Source: Labrenzia sp. R4_2 (GTDB lineage Bacteria; Pseudomonadota; Alphaproteobacteria; Rhizobiales; Stappiaceae). Taken from it: DNA of 64,000 nucleotides. The stretch spans positions 124,001 to 188,000 of the forward strand of contig NZ_JAGHRJ010000006.1 of NCBI RefSeq assembly GCF_017743865.1, written 5' to 3'. The notes beneath the pieces were generated by a model. That model saw only the letters and a program-made list of their open reading frames with translations, was not told the origin of the DNA and did no database searches. Position numbers and translations under genes: made by a program. Below are positions 25,922-35,800 of this stretch, piece by piece; the first letter of the stretch is position 1; the number at the start of each line of letters is the position of its first letter.

Positions 25922-27448
25922 TTACGCTGCGCGGCGTGACAGATCGTGGCCGCGATAACTGAGCGCTTCCGCAAGGTGGATGCGGGCCACAGTCTCAAGA
26001 CCGTCCAGGTCGGCGAGGGTCCGGGCAAGTTTCAGCACCCGGTGATAGCCGCGCGCCGATAGCTGCAGTGTCTCGGCAGCTTCCCGCAAGAAGGCGAGAC
26101 CCTTGTCATCCGGTTGCGCCATTTTTTCAACCACCGCTGCCGGGGCTTGCGCGTTGGTCCGCGCCGCAACCCCGAGATCAAAAAACCGCTGTTCCTGAAG
26201 TTTGCGGGCCGCCAAAACGCGCTTGGCGACCTCCGAAGACGGCTCACTCTCTGCCGGGCCGATCAGATCGGTTGCGGTGACCGCGGGAACCTCAATCCTC
26301 AGATCAATGCGGTCCAGAAACGGCCCCGATATCCGGGCTTGATATTCGGTCACACACCGCTCTCCGCGCCGGCATTGGTGCCCCGGTTCCCCGGCATGTC
26401 CGCACCGGCAGGGGTTCATCGCCGCCACCATCTGAATGCGCGCAGGGTAGGTCACCCGATGATTGGCCCGCGCAATGATAGCCTCTCCCGTTTCCAGCGG
26501 CTGACGCAGGCTATCGAGCACCTGGGGATTGAACTCGGGTAGCTCGTCCAGAAACAGAACCCCGTTGTGGGCCAGCGAGACTTCACCAGGTTTGGCCCGT
26601 AAACCGCCGCCCACAAGAGCAGCCATGGAAGCAGAATGGTGCGGCGCGCGAAACGGGCGGCGGTCGGACAGTTTGCCATCCGCAAGTTCCCCTGCAAGCG
26701 AGGCAATCATGGAGACTTCAAGAAGTTCGCGCGGGGTGAGTGGCGGCAAAATGGAAGGCAAACGGCTGGCCAGCATGGACTTGCCAGATCCCGGTGGTCC
26801 GACCATCAGCAAGTTATGTCCACCGGCCGCCGCGATCTCCAAAGCACGCTTGGCACTTTCCTGACCTTTAACATCTGCAAGATCCGGCATGCCTTGCGGA
26901 TCGCCCCGGAGTTTGGCCGCGGGCCTGGAGAGGACCTGCGTCCCCTTGAAATGATTGGCAAGCTGGATCAAGGACCGCGGGGCCAGAATATCCATCTCCG
27001 CGTCCGCCCAAGCAGCTTCTCCCCCGCACTCAAACGGACAGATCAACCCTTTTTCGAGAGCATTCGCCCCCATTGCGGCTGGCAGAACTCCAGCAACGGG
27101 AGCCAAGGTCCCATCCAGCGCCAACTCTCCCAGAATGACGTAGTTTTCCAAGAACTCCGCCGGAATTGCGCCGATGGCCGCCATCACCCCGAGCGCAATC
27201 GGGAGATCGTAATGGGATCCTTCTTTTGGAAGGTCCGCCGGTGCCAGATTGACCGTGACACGCTTGGCCGGAAGCGCGAGACCTGAGGCGGACAGAGCCG
27301 CCCTAACCCGCTCCCGGCTTTCTGCCACTGCCTTGTCTGGCAAACCCACGATGGTAAAGGCGACCATGCCCGGGCCGACATGCACCTGCACGTCGACCGG
27401 AACCGCCTCTATGCCCTGGAAGGCCACCGTGGTCACCCGGCTGACCAT
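25922..27448 (-). CDS. comM: ComM/YifB-type Mg-chelatase-like AAA ATPase
   Basis: Branch-migration helicase related to ComM, which extends recombination during DNA uptake. The 508 residues are complete: N-terminal Lon-substrate-like domain (GLPDKAVAESRERVRAAL), a Walker A motif GPPGSGKSM near residue 220, Walker B LFLDELPEF, and a four-Cys motif (MNPCRCGHAGEPGHQC) that marks the C-terminal zinc-type insert. The ATG at 27448 follows a -35/-10-like TTGCAA-N17-TATAGG on the minus strand, so the leader would be very short. Confidence 0.92.
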   Translation of the reverse strand: MVSRVTTVAFQGIEAVPVDVQVHVGPGMVAFTIVGLPDKAVAESRERVRAALSASGLALPAKRVTVNLAPADLPKEGSHYDLPIALGVMAAIGAIPAEFLENYVILGELALDGTLAPVAGVLPAAMGANALEKGLICPFECGGEAAWADAEMDILAPRSLIQLANHFKGTQVLSRPAAKLRGDPQGMPDLADVKGQESAKRALEIAAAGGHNLLMVGPPGSGKSMLASRLPSILPPLTPRELLEVSMIASLAGELADGKLSDRRPFRAPHHSASMAALVGGGLRAKPGEVSLAHNGVLFLDELPEFNPQVLDSLRQPLETGEAIIARANHRVTYPARIQMVAAMNPCRCGHAGEPGHQCRRGERCVTEYQARISGPFLDRIDLRIEVPAVTATDLIGPAESEPSSEVAKRVLAARKLQEQRFFDLGVAARTNAQAPAAVVEKMAQPDDKGLAFLREAAETLQLSARGYHRVLKLARTLADLDGLETVARIHLAEALSYRGHDLSRRAA

Positions 27449-27623
27449 TAAATTCCCCTATAAATTTAGTATAACGATATTGCAATTTATGAGAGAGGAC
27501 AAGACGCGTGTTCGAATGGCCATCCGCACTGCCAGTTGGTGCCTATCGGACTTGTCACTTGCCGAAAAGCTCGGACCCTCGCACACTGATTAGGAAGCCA
27601 ACACGGAACCGGAGAACGAAGCC

Positions 27624-28445
27624 ATGTGCGATCTTTGCGTCATCAAGTCGGTGAAAGACAAAATGCTGTCACGGCGCGATGTTTTCAGGGCTGCAGCCGC
27701 CGGAACCGGCGTTGCGGCGGCGACCTCTGTTGCAGGCGCTCTTCCGGCAATGGCACAGACACCAGCGCAAATCCTGGATCTCACGCACGAACTTTCCGAA
27801 GACTTTCCAACATTTGGGGGTGAACCTGGATACAGGGCAGAGAAAATCTTCGATTTCGCCAAGGACGGGTACAATCTCTACAGCCTTTCAATCGATGAGC
27901 ATTCGGGCACACATCTCGACGCACCGCTGCATTTTTCCGCAGATGGGCAATCCGTTGCCGAGATCCCCGTCGACAAACTGGTTACGCCCCTCTGTATCAT
28001 AGACGTCAAGGAACGCGCCGCTGACAACCCCGATGCGCAAGTCACTCCGGACGATCTCAAGGCGTGGATTTCGGCAAATGGAGACATTCCGACAGGCGCG
28101 TGTGTTGCGATGAACTCTGGCTGGAGTGCGCATGCGTCTTCAGACATGTTCCGCAATGCAGATGCCAATGGTGTCATGCATTTTCCTGGCTTTCACTTGG
28201 AAGCAGTTCAAATGCTGATGGAAGAAGCCGACGTTGCCGGGCTTGCCGTTGACAGCCTGTCACTCGATCATGGGATTTCGCAGGATTTTGCCGTCCATTA
28301 CGCCTGGCTTCCATCCGGCCGCTGGGGTCTGGAATGCATCGCCAATCTTGATGCGTTGCCGCCGAGCGGCGCCACACTCATTGTCGGCGCCCCGAAAAAC
28401 CGCGGCGGCACTGGCGGACCAAGCCGGGTCATGGCGATGGTTTAA
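27624..28445 (+). CDS. Exported cyclase-family (kynurenine-formamidase-like) hydrolase
   Basis: The 273-residue protein has a Tat signal peptide: SRRDVF at 16-21 followed by a hydrophobic stretch and a cleavage site around AMA-Q. It then carries the cyclase-family metal motif HSGTHLDAPLH at 93-103. The fold is that of metal-dependent formamidases such as kynurenine formamidase, which hydrolyse N-formyl or lactam groups. The leading MCDLC is found in other exported members. The natural substrate is unknown. A GGAG precedes ATG 27624. Confidence 0.84.
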   Translation: MCDLCVIKSVKDKMLSRRDVFRAAAAGTGVAAATSVAGALPAMAQTPAQILDLTHELSEDFPTFGGEPGYRAEKIFDFAKDGYNLYSLSIDEHSGTHLDAPLHFSADGQSVAEIPVDKLVTPLCIIDVKERAADNPDAQVTPDDLKAWISANGDIPTGACVAMNSGWSAHASSDMFRNADANGVMHFPGFHLEAVQMLMEEADVAGLAVDSLSLDHGISQDFAVHYAWLPSGRWGLECIANLDALPPSGATLIVGAPKNRGGTGGPSRVMAMV

Positions 28446-28466
28446 GGCGGGGGTCAAAAAGCGGGC

Positions 28467-28964
28467 TCAGCCCTCTTCTTTTGCCCGGCGCTCTGCATTG
28501 AGCTGCTCCAGTTCGGCCATTTTATCGCCGATGGGCTTCAGACGGCCCATGGTTGTACGGAACCGGGCGGCCCGCTGATCGAACAGACGCTGCGCAAGTT
28601 CCGGGTATTCGGACACCATGCGTTTGAAGAGTGCTCTGCGGATACGGATGATCCGGACAGGTTGGGCAGCTTCTGCGCGGCAGGGACGCTTGGTTTCCAC
28701 CAGCAGCGCGCTTTCGCCCAAAAGTGTTCCCGGACCAACCTTGTCGACTTCTTCAAAGCCGTCTTCGCCGCGCGTTGACAGCGTCACCAGACCATCGGTG
28801 ATCACAAGCCCGCCGTCTGCGCGCTCATCCTGATCGAAGAGGCGCAGACCGGCGCTATAATCCATACTCTCGGCACTGAAGGCGAGCAGGCGAAGCTGAT
28901 CGTCCTGAAAGTCCGAAAACATCGGTATCTTTTTGAGAATCGCTATGTCTTGGGCAAGGCTCAT
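28467..28964 (-). CDS. Cyclic-nucleotide-binding domain protein without HTH
   Basis: A 165-residue protein made of one cNMP-binding beta-barrel (MFSDFQDDQLRLLAF, then GLVTLSTRGEDG and the phosphate-binding cassette GTLLGESALL...RPCRAEA) followed by a helical tail rich in charged residues that looks like a coiled coil. There is no winged helix, so it is not a Crp/Fnr transcription factor. In the cassette the usual small residues before the second Arg are changed to RPCRA, so ligand binding is uncertain. It sits next to the CenR-like response regulator on the same strand. Confidence 0.82.
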   Translation of the reverse strand: MSLAQDIAILKKIPMFSDFQDDQLRLLAFSAESMDYSAGLRLFDQDERADGGLVITDGLVTLSTRGEDGFEEVDKVGPGTLLGESALLVETKRPCRAEAAQPVRIIRIRRALFKRMVSEYPELAQRLFDQRAARFRTTMGRLKPIGDKMAELEQLNAERRAKEEG

Positions 28965-29032
28965 GCCCAAGATTTACGCTGATTGATCGTGTCTGTCCAA
29001 GCGAATATGCGCTTCACAAACAAGTCTGTGGC

Positions 29033-29716
29033 TCAAGGAACAAGCTTGTAGCCGCCTGCCTCAGTCACCAGAAGCTCGGCATTGGACGGGTCCCGCTCGA
29101 TTTTCTGACGCAGCCGGTAGATATGCGTTTCCAGAGTGTGGGTCGTGACACCGGAGTTGTAGCCCCAGACTTCGTGCAAAAGCACATCCCTCGTGACCGG
29201 CTTTTCGCCGGCGCGGTACAGGAACTTTAGGATCGAAGTTTCCTTTTCCGTCAGGCGCACCTTTGAACCGTTGTCTTCCTGCATGACCTTTGCAGCCGGG
29301 CGGAAGGAATAGCGGCCGATGGCGAATGTCGCATCTTCGCTTTGCTCGTGCTGGCGCAAATGGGCTCGGACCCGGGCAAGCAGCACGGCAAACTTGAACG
29401 GCTTGGTGACATAATCGTTGGCGCCGGCCTCAAGGCCAAGGATCGTGTCGCTGTCCCCGTCGTGGCCGGTGAGCATAATGATCGGAGCCTTGAACCCGTT
29501 CTTGCGCAGGAGCTTGACTGCTTCACGGCCATCAATGTCCGGCAAGCCGACGTCCATCAAAAGAAGGTCGATGTGCTCTTCCTTGGCCATGCCAATTCCG
29601 GAAGTCGCCGTGTCCGCCTGAAGGGTTTCAAACTCGTCGTAAAGGGACAATTGTTCGACAAGCGCTTCGCGCAGTTCAGTATCATCATCAACAATCAAAA
29701 TGGTGCGGGCGGTCAT
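29033..29716 (-). CDS. OmpR-family response regulator (CenR-like)
   Basis: A 227-residue two-domain regulator. The receiver domain has the acidic pair at 10-12, the phosphoacceptor Asp55 (LLMDVGLP), the Thr of IIMLTG and the Lys of VTKPF. The OmpR winged helix follows, with LTEKETSILKFLYRAGEKPVTRDVLLHEVWGYN in spaced blocks and the VTTHTLETHIYRLRQKIE recognition segment. The ending LLVTEAGGYKLVP and the overall style fit the alphaproteobacterial CenR (cell-envelope) regulator, but that identification is from memory. No histidine kinase gene is beside it. The true start is ATG 29716, not the longer frame to 29752. Confidence 0.87.
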   Translation of the reverse strand: MTARTILIVDDDTELREALVEQLSLYDEFETLQADTATSGIGMAKEEHIDLLLMDVGLPDIDGREAVKLLRKNGFKAPIIMLTGHDGDSDTILGLEAGANDYVTKPFKFAVLLARVRAHLRQHEQSEDATFAIGRYSFRPAAKVMQEDNGSKVRLTEKETSILKFLYRAGEKPVTRDVLLHEVWGYNSGVTTHTLETHIYRLRQKIERDPSNAELLVTEAGGYKLVP

Positions 29717-29908
29717 CTTGTCGGGTCCTCGCCAAAAAACTCTAGTGTTCACGCGGGTTTGTGCAATCTACACAAGCGCGTTGCCGTCTCTATGTGCGCG
29801 GGAAAGTGTCGCCTTACAAGCAGGGTTTCGTCAATTCTTCTTCACGCGGGCTTTAGCTCCGGTTTATCAAGACTTTTCACGGCACCGAACAAACAAGCGG
29901 GATGAACC

Positions 29909-30448
29909 ATGCAAGAGAGCACAAAATCGGCAGATATCCTCGAGGTTCACGCATTACCGCGCGACCGAACCAAAGGACTTCTGCGATTTGGATCGATCAC
30001 GGTTCCGTGTGCATTGGGCCGTTCCGGCATCATCACACGCAAGCGGGAAGGGGACGGAGCGACCCCGACCGGGACCTTCGAACTCCTGCATGTCTACTAT
30101 CGCGCTGACAAAGGTCGGAGGCCGCAAACAGTTCTTCCACTTGAAGTTTTGCAGCCCGAACTCGGCTGGTGCGATGATCCGGGCCATCCCCGCTACAACC
30201 GTCTGGTGAATTTGCCGTTTCAGGCCAGTCACGAGAAAATGTGGCGAGAGGACAGGCTGTACGACATCGTCGTTGTCCTGAATTGCAACATGCATCCACC
30301 GGTCAGGGGCAAAGGCAGCGCAATCTTCTTCCACATCGCCCGGGAAGACTACAGGCCGACGGAAGGTTGTGTAGCGGTCTCTCCGCAGCACATGCGGCTC
30401 ATCTTGTCGAAGGTCTCTCCAGGCTGCCGCATGGAGGTGCGGGGTTAG
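29909..30448 (+). CDS. L,D-transpeptidase (YkuD) domain protein
   Basis: The 179-residue product has a YkuD catalytic core: GATPTGTFELL, FFHIA with His142, and the nucleophile Cys154 in TEGCVAVS. Such enzymes form 3-3 cross-links or anchor lipoproteins in peptidoglycan. No signal peptide is visible in the frame from ATG 29909, which is odd for a cell-wall enzyme. Either the start is wrong or this is a divergent cytoplasmic member. The ATG at 29902 belongs to another frame. It lies convergent to leuD. Confidence 0.85.
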   Translation: MQESTKSADILEVHALPRDRTKGLLRFGSITVPCALGRSGIITRKREGDGATPTGTFELLHVYYRADKGRRPQTVLPLEVLQPELGWCDDPGHPRYNRLVNLPFQASHEKMWREDRLYDIVVVLNCNMHPPVRGKGSAIFFHIAREDYRPTEGCVAVSPQHMRLILSKVSPGCRMEVRG

Positions 30449-30465
30449 AGTACTGCCCACACCAA

Positions 30466-30493
30466 CAAAAAGCCCGGCGCAGAGCACCGGGCT
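30466..30493 (-). terminator. Terminator of leuD
   Basis: Read on the minus strand, AGCCCGG (complement of 30487-30493) pairs with CCGGGCT (complement of 30471-30477) around a nine-base loop and is followed by a T5 run at 30470-30466. It lies 28 bases after the leuD stop. Confidence 0.7.
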
Positions 30494-30520
30494 AATGGAT
30501 TTGGGTAGACGAGATGACGC

Positions 30521-31126
30521 TTAGACCCAGGGGCGGCTCTCGCCCATCTTGTCTTCAAAAGTGTCGATCTGGCCGGCCTTTTCCATGGTCAAGCCAATGT
30601 CGTCGAGACCGTTGATCAGGCAATGCTTGCGGAAATGGTCGATTTTGAAGGCAATGTCACCGCTCTCCAGACCCTTGATCTCCTGGTTTTCCAGATCGAT
30701 CGTCAGGGTGAAGTTGGCGCCGCGCTCTGCGGCATGCAGCAACGTTTCCAGTTCGTCTTCAGAGACCTGGATCGGCAGAATGCCGTTCTTGAAACAGTTG
30801 TTGTAGAAGATGTCGGCGAAGGACGTGGAAATCACGCAGCGGATACCGAAATCCAGCAGCGCCCATGGCGCGTGTTCGCGGGATGAACCGCAGCCGAAAT
30901 TATCGCCGGCGATCAGGATCTTGGCATCACGGTACGCCGCCTTGTTCAAAACGAAGTCGACATTTTCAGACCCGTCGTCATTGGTGCGCATTTCATGAAA
31001 CAGCGCAGTGCCGAGACCGGTCCGCTTGATCGTTTTCAAGAACTGCTTCGGGATGATCATATCCGTATCGATGTTGACGATCGGCATCGGTGCTGCGACC
31101 CCGGTGAGGGTCTCGAATTTTTCCAT
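30521..31126 (-). CDS. leuD: 3-isopropylmalate dehydratase small subunit LeuD
   Basis: Pairs with LeuC to isomerise 2-isopropylmalate to 3-isopropylmalate in leucine synthesis. The 201-residue product shows the small-subunit signatures: [33 protein letters not shown], and the [16 protein letters not shown] segment. No leuC is in the window, so the two subunits are encoded apart, as in other alphaproteobacteria. The start ATG 31126 has GGAG seven bases upstream. argC is upstream on the same strand, 38 bases away. Confidence 0.95.
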   Translation of the reverse strand: MEKFETLTGVAAPMPIVNIDTDMIIPKQFLKTIKRTGLGTALFHEMRTNDDGSENVDFVLNKAAYRDAKILIAGDNFGCGSSREHAPWALLDFGIRCVISTSFADIFYNNCFKNGILPIQVSEDELETLLHAAERGANFTLTIDLENQEIKGLESGDIAFKIDHFRKHCLINGLDDIGLTMEKAGQIDTFEDKMGESRPWV

Positions 31127-31164
31127 GGTTTCCTCTCCTGAAAACGGGTTCTGGCCCGATCACC

Positions 31165-32115
31165 TCAAGCAGCAAGACTTGTGGTCTGATCAACACCGAG
31201 CATGAGATTGAGGTTTTGCACGGCTGCGCCCGACGCGCCTTTGCCGAGATTGTCGTAAACGGCAATGATGGCTGCCTGGGCCCGCGCATCATTTGCAAAA
31301 ACATGCAGCCGCAGCCGATTGGTGTCGTTCAAAGCCTGCGGATCCAGATCATCGGAGCGCTCAAGACCATCCAAAGGTGCAACATCAACAAAACCGCCAG
31401 GCGCAGCTGCGAAGTGATCGGCCAGGGCAGCGTGGATCTGTTCACCGGTCGAGACTTTGTCCAGACGTGCGAGATTGAGCGGCACTACGGTCAGCATGCC
31501 CTTGTAGTAGTTGCCGACAGCCGGAGTGAACAGCGGCGCGCTGTTTAAAAGGCCATATTCGGTCATTTCCGGCAGGTGTTTATGGTTGAAGCCCAGCGCA
31601 TACGGGGCAAACATGTTGGCGCTGGCGGCTTTCGCATCGTAATCCGCAATCATGCCCTTGCCACCACCGGAATATCCGGAAATCCCGTTCACGGTGACCG
31701 GGAAATCAGCCGGAAGGAGGCCAGCGGCAATCAGCGGGCGCACTGCAGCAATAAGCCCCTGCGGCCAGCAGCCCGGATTGGCAACCCGCATGGCAGCCGC
31801 AATAATGTCTGCCTGATCAGCGTCCATTTCCGCAAAACCATAGGCCCAGCCATCGGCGACCCGATGGGCGCTGGATGCATCAATCACGCGTGTCGTGTCG
31901 TTCTCGATGAGCGCTACACTTTCCTTTGCCGCCGCATCCGGCAGGCACAGGATCGCAACATCTGCCTTGTTCAGGTAATCTTTCCGGGCCGCCGGATCTT
32001 TCCGGCTGTCTTCCGGAATGGAGAGCAGCTCTATGTCGCGGCGCATGGCGAGGCGCTCGCGGATTTGCAAACCCGTCGTGCCAGCTTCACCATCAATAAA
32101 TACGCGCGCGGTCAT
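31165..32115 (-). CDS. argC: N-acetyl-gamma-glutamyl-phosphate reductase ArgC (type 2)
   Basis: Third step of arginine synthesis, NADPH-dependent reduction of N-acetylglutamyl phosphate. It is the short (316-residue) type 2 form. The N-terminal AGTTGLQI is the cofactor loop, SSAHRVADGW is conserved, and the catalytic Cys116 sits in NPGCWPQG. HKHLPEM supplies a later active-site His. The start ATG 32115 has GGAG upstream. argC and leuD share a strand, but the amino-acid pathways differ. Confidence 0.95.
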   Translation of the reverse strand: MTARVFIDGEAGTTGLQIRERLAMRRDIELLSIPEDSRKDPAARKDYLNKADVAILCLPDAAAKESVALIENDTTRVIDASSAHRVADGWAYGFAEMDADQADIIAAAMRVANPGCWPQGLIAAVRPLIAAGLLPADFPVTVNGISGYSGGGKGMIADYDAKAASANMFAPYALGFNHKHLPEMTEYGLLNSAPLFTPAVGNYYKGMLTVVPLNLARLDKVSTGEQIHAALADHFAAAPGGFVDVAPLDGLERSDDLDPQALNDTNRLRLHVFANDARAQAAIIAVYDNLGKGASGAAVQNLNLMLGVDQTTSLAA

Positions 32116-32209
32116 GACCCGCTCCTCTCCTCAAGTTCGAGAATTGAAAAACGAGTGGGTCATACACCCAATCGTGGGATTTGTCACCGGTTCGGCATAC
32201 CCCAAGACC

Positions 32210-32776
32210 TCAACGGGCCATTGAGTGATACTCATCATTCGGGCGCATGTCGCTGGCAGCGGCCACCCGGTTGGTCATGTTGAAGAAGGCGGCAACGGAG
32301 GCAATGTCCCAGATATCCCGGTCGCTGAACCCGGCATCCCGCAAGCCCTGCCGGTCGCTTTCCAGGATCTCCGCGGGCTTTTCAGTCAGCTTCACCGCGA
32401 AATCGAGCATGGCGCGCTGGCGGTTTGTCAAATCAGCGACACGATAGTTCATCACCATGAGCTCACCGAGCACCGGATCACCGGACAACTCGCGCACAGC
32501 CGCACCATGAGCTGTGAGGCAATAAAAACAGCGATTGACGGAGGATACCGCAACGGCAATCATCTCTCTCTCAAGCTTGCTCAGTCCGCAGTCCGCAAGC
32601 ATGAGGTCGTTGTACATGTCGGTGAAAGCGCGCAACTTGGCGTCATCAAAGGCATAAGCCTGGAGCACATTCGGAACCAGGCCGAGCTTTTCCTGACACA
32701 AATCGAAATAGGCCTGCGTTTTTTCACTTAATGTTACATTTGAATCGATTTGCAAGGCAGTGACTTTACTTGACAA
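32210..32776 (-). CDS. Peroxidase-related (AhpD/carboxymuconolactone decarboxylase-like) protein
   Basis: A 188-residue member of the AhpD-like superfamily. The CFYC dithiol motif in SSVNRCFYCLTAHG is the redox-active site, followed by a helical bundle typical of the family, best matching the group called uncharacterised peroxidase-related. The TTG at 32776 is chosen because GGGAGG lies six bases upstream; the frame runs back to another TTG at 32800. The physiological electron donor is unknown. The gene is divergent from gdhZ, with 92 bases between starts. Confidence 0.85.
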   Translation of the reverse strand: MSSKVTALQIDSNVTLSEKTQAYFDLCQEKLGLVPNVLQAYAFDDAKLRAFTDMYNDLMLADCGLSKLEREMIAVAVSSVNRCFYCLTAHGAAVRELSGDPVLGELMVMNYRVADLTNRQRAMLDFAVKLTEKPAEILESDRQGLRDAGFSDRDIWDIASVAAFFNMTNRVAAASDMRPNDEYHSMAR

Positions 32777-32868
32777 TTCGGGCCTCCCGTCCTGAAACAA
32801 TTGTGTCGCGAATATAAAACGATAGCACGCGGCTGAGCCAAACCAAATGACCGCCCAAGGGGAAAAAA

Positions 32869-35800
32869 ATGCCCGACAAGCACGACGTCGAGAAACTCAA
32901 GCTGATCGACGCGGTCCACCAGAAACTCTCCAAGAAAGATCCCAATCTCGCTGAATTCGTGAACGCCTTTTATGACCGGGGCGCGGCCGAAGATCTGGTG
33001 ACCTATTCGGCGGAAGAGCTGACCGGGTTCGCTATGGATGCATGGCAGGACTTTCAATCGCACGATCTGGGCACCCACAGGGTGAGCATTTCCGATCCAA
33101 GTTTCAAAACAAAGGGCGGTAAAACCAAAAACCTTACTGTTATCGAGATCGTCAACGACAACATGCCGTTCCTGGTCGATTCGGTGATGGACGAGCTGCA
33201 GGACAGCAAGCTGGAAGTACACTTGGTCCTGCATCCGATTTTCATCGTTGAGCGGGACGAGAAGGGTGCCCTGATCTCTGCCATCGGCCGGAAGAAACCG
33301 GCGAAGCGGAAAGACCGTCAGGAAAGCCTGATCCATATCCACGTCACCCGTATTGACGATGCCGAACAGCGCGACGCACTGGAAACAAGGCTCAACACCG
33401 TTCTGAACAACGTTCGCTCTGTTGTGAACGATTTCAAACCGATGCAGGAACGCCTCGGCGAAGCGATTGATACCTACAAAACCACGCAAATCCTCGGCAG
33501 CAGTGATGAATTGTGGGAAGCCATCCATTTCCTGGAGTGGATGGAAAAGGACAATTTCATTTTCCTCGGCATGCGCGAATACAAATTCGAAGGCGGCGTT
33601 GAAGAAGGTGAACTCTCTCCTCACGAGGGAACTGGCCTCGGCCTTCTCACGGATCCCGATGTTCGGGTCCTGCGCCGCGGCTCCGAGTTTGTTCAGATCA
33701 CCCCGGAAATCCGCGAATTCCTGAAAAAACCCGAACCTCTGATCATCGCAAAGGCCAACGTGAAAAGCACGGTGCACCGCCGGGTTCATATGGACTATGT
33801 CGGGGCCAAGCTCTACGACGACGATGGCAACATGATCGGAGAGCTCCGCATTGTGGGCCTGTTTGCATCAACTGCTTACACTGAGCCTGTCAGCACCATC
33901 CCGTTCTTGCGCCGCAAGGTGGCGAGTGTATTGGCGCGAGCCGGCTATCATTCAGAAAGCCATTCAGGACGGGCACTCAGAAACGTTCTGGAAGCTTTTC
34001 CGCGCGATGAGCTGTTCCAAATCGACCGCGACCGTCTCTTTGACTTCTCAACAGCCATCCTTCAACTGGACGAACGGCCGCGCATCCGTGTTCTGTCACG
34101 CCCGGACAAGTTTGATCGCTATGTGTCGATCCTGGTGTTCGTGCCCAGGGACCGCTACACGACCGAAGTGCGGCTGAACGTCGGGACATATCTGGCCTCG
34201 GTCTATGAGGGGCGTCTTTCGGCCTGGTATGTAACTTATCCGGAAGGTCCGCTTGCGCGGGTTCATTATATCGTTGGCCGCGACAAGGGAGAAACGCCAA
34301 CTCCACCACAAGAAGAACTTGAAGCCGCCGTTGCAGACATGGTCCGAAATTGGCCGGATGCAGTGCGGGGTGCGCTTGCCGCAGAATTTGCACCCGCCCA
34401 GGCCCGCCAACTCGCCGACCGCTACGCGCTCGCGTTCCATGGCGGCTACAAGGAAGTCTATAACGCTCAGTCCGCGCTGTTCGATATCGTTCAGCTCGAA
34501 ACGCTGAGCGACACCCGCAGCACCACAATTACTTTCCACCGTCCGGTCGGCACAAAGGACAACCGGCTGGCGCTCAAAGTCTATCACCGCGGTGCGCCAA
34601 TCCCGCTGTCCGCCCGTGTTCCGCTGCTGGAGAACATGGGCTTCAAGGTCATCAATGAACGAACGTACCGGATCACGCCGACCAACGCACCGTTCTCATA
34701 CCTTCATGAGATGACCCTAGAAGCCCACACTGGAGACAGCATCGATTTCAGCGATGCTCTGCAGAGCCGGCTGGAAAGCATGTACATGGCTGTCTGGACG
34801 GGACGGGCCGAAGATGACGGGTACAATCGCCTTGTCATGAGTGCCAGTCTCGCTTGGCGCGATGTTGCGATCCTGCGCGCCCTGTCAAAATATCTGAGGC
34901 AGGCTGGCATCCGATTCTCTGAAGACTACATGTGGTCGACGCTGAACAACTACCCGGCCATCGCCTCAACTCTGGTCGATTTATTCCATCTACGCTTCAA
35001 CCCGAACACATCGAAAGAAGACCGCGACGCAGGCGAGGAGCGGCTTGAAGGCGAGTTCTCTGCAGCTTTGGAAGATGTTTCCAGTCTGGACGACGACCGC
35101 ATCTTGCGGCGGTTCAAGAATGTGATTGAATCGATCCTGCGCACAAACTTCTATCAGCTTGATCAGGGCGGCCAGCCCAAGGCGACCTTCGCCTTCAAGA
35201 TCGAAAGCCGGAAGATTGACGAACTGCCGCAGCCACGTCCGTTCCGCGAAATTTTCGTTTACAGCCCGCGTGTTGAAGGGGTTCACCTGCGCTTCGGTAT
35301 GGTCGCGCGTGGCGGATTGCGTTGGTCCGATAGACCGCAAGATTTCCGCACCGAAGTGCTGGGCCTCGTAAAGGCGCAGCAGGTCAAGAACGCCGTGATC
35401 GTTCCGGTCGGCGCAAAGGGCGGCTTTGTTCCAAAGCAATTGCCACCGGCGAGCGACCGCGAGGCCTGGTTCAAGGAGGGCACGGAGAGCTACAAGATCT
35501 TCATCAATGCGCTTCTTGATGTCACCGACAATCTGGATGAAGACAAGATCCTGCCACCTGACCGGGTCACCCGATTTGATGGCGACGATCCCTATCTTGT
35601 CGTGGCCGCGGACAAAGGGACGGCAACGTTCTCCGATACGGCCAACGCCATTTCCGAAGGCCGGGATTTCTGGCTCGGTGATGCGTTCGCATCCGGCGGT
35701 TCTGCCGGATATGACCACAAGAAGATGGGGATCACAGCCCGGGGTGCTTGGGAGGCGGTCAAACGGCACTTCCGGGAAATGAACCGGGACATCCAGACCG

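Noticed and set aside
32734..33789. 351-codon open frame antisense to gdhZ
   Set aside because: Runs through the gdhZ promoter and start. The gdhZ frame is well supported.
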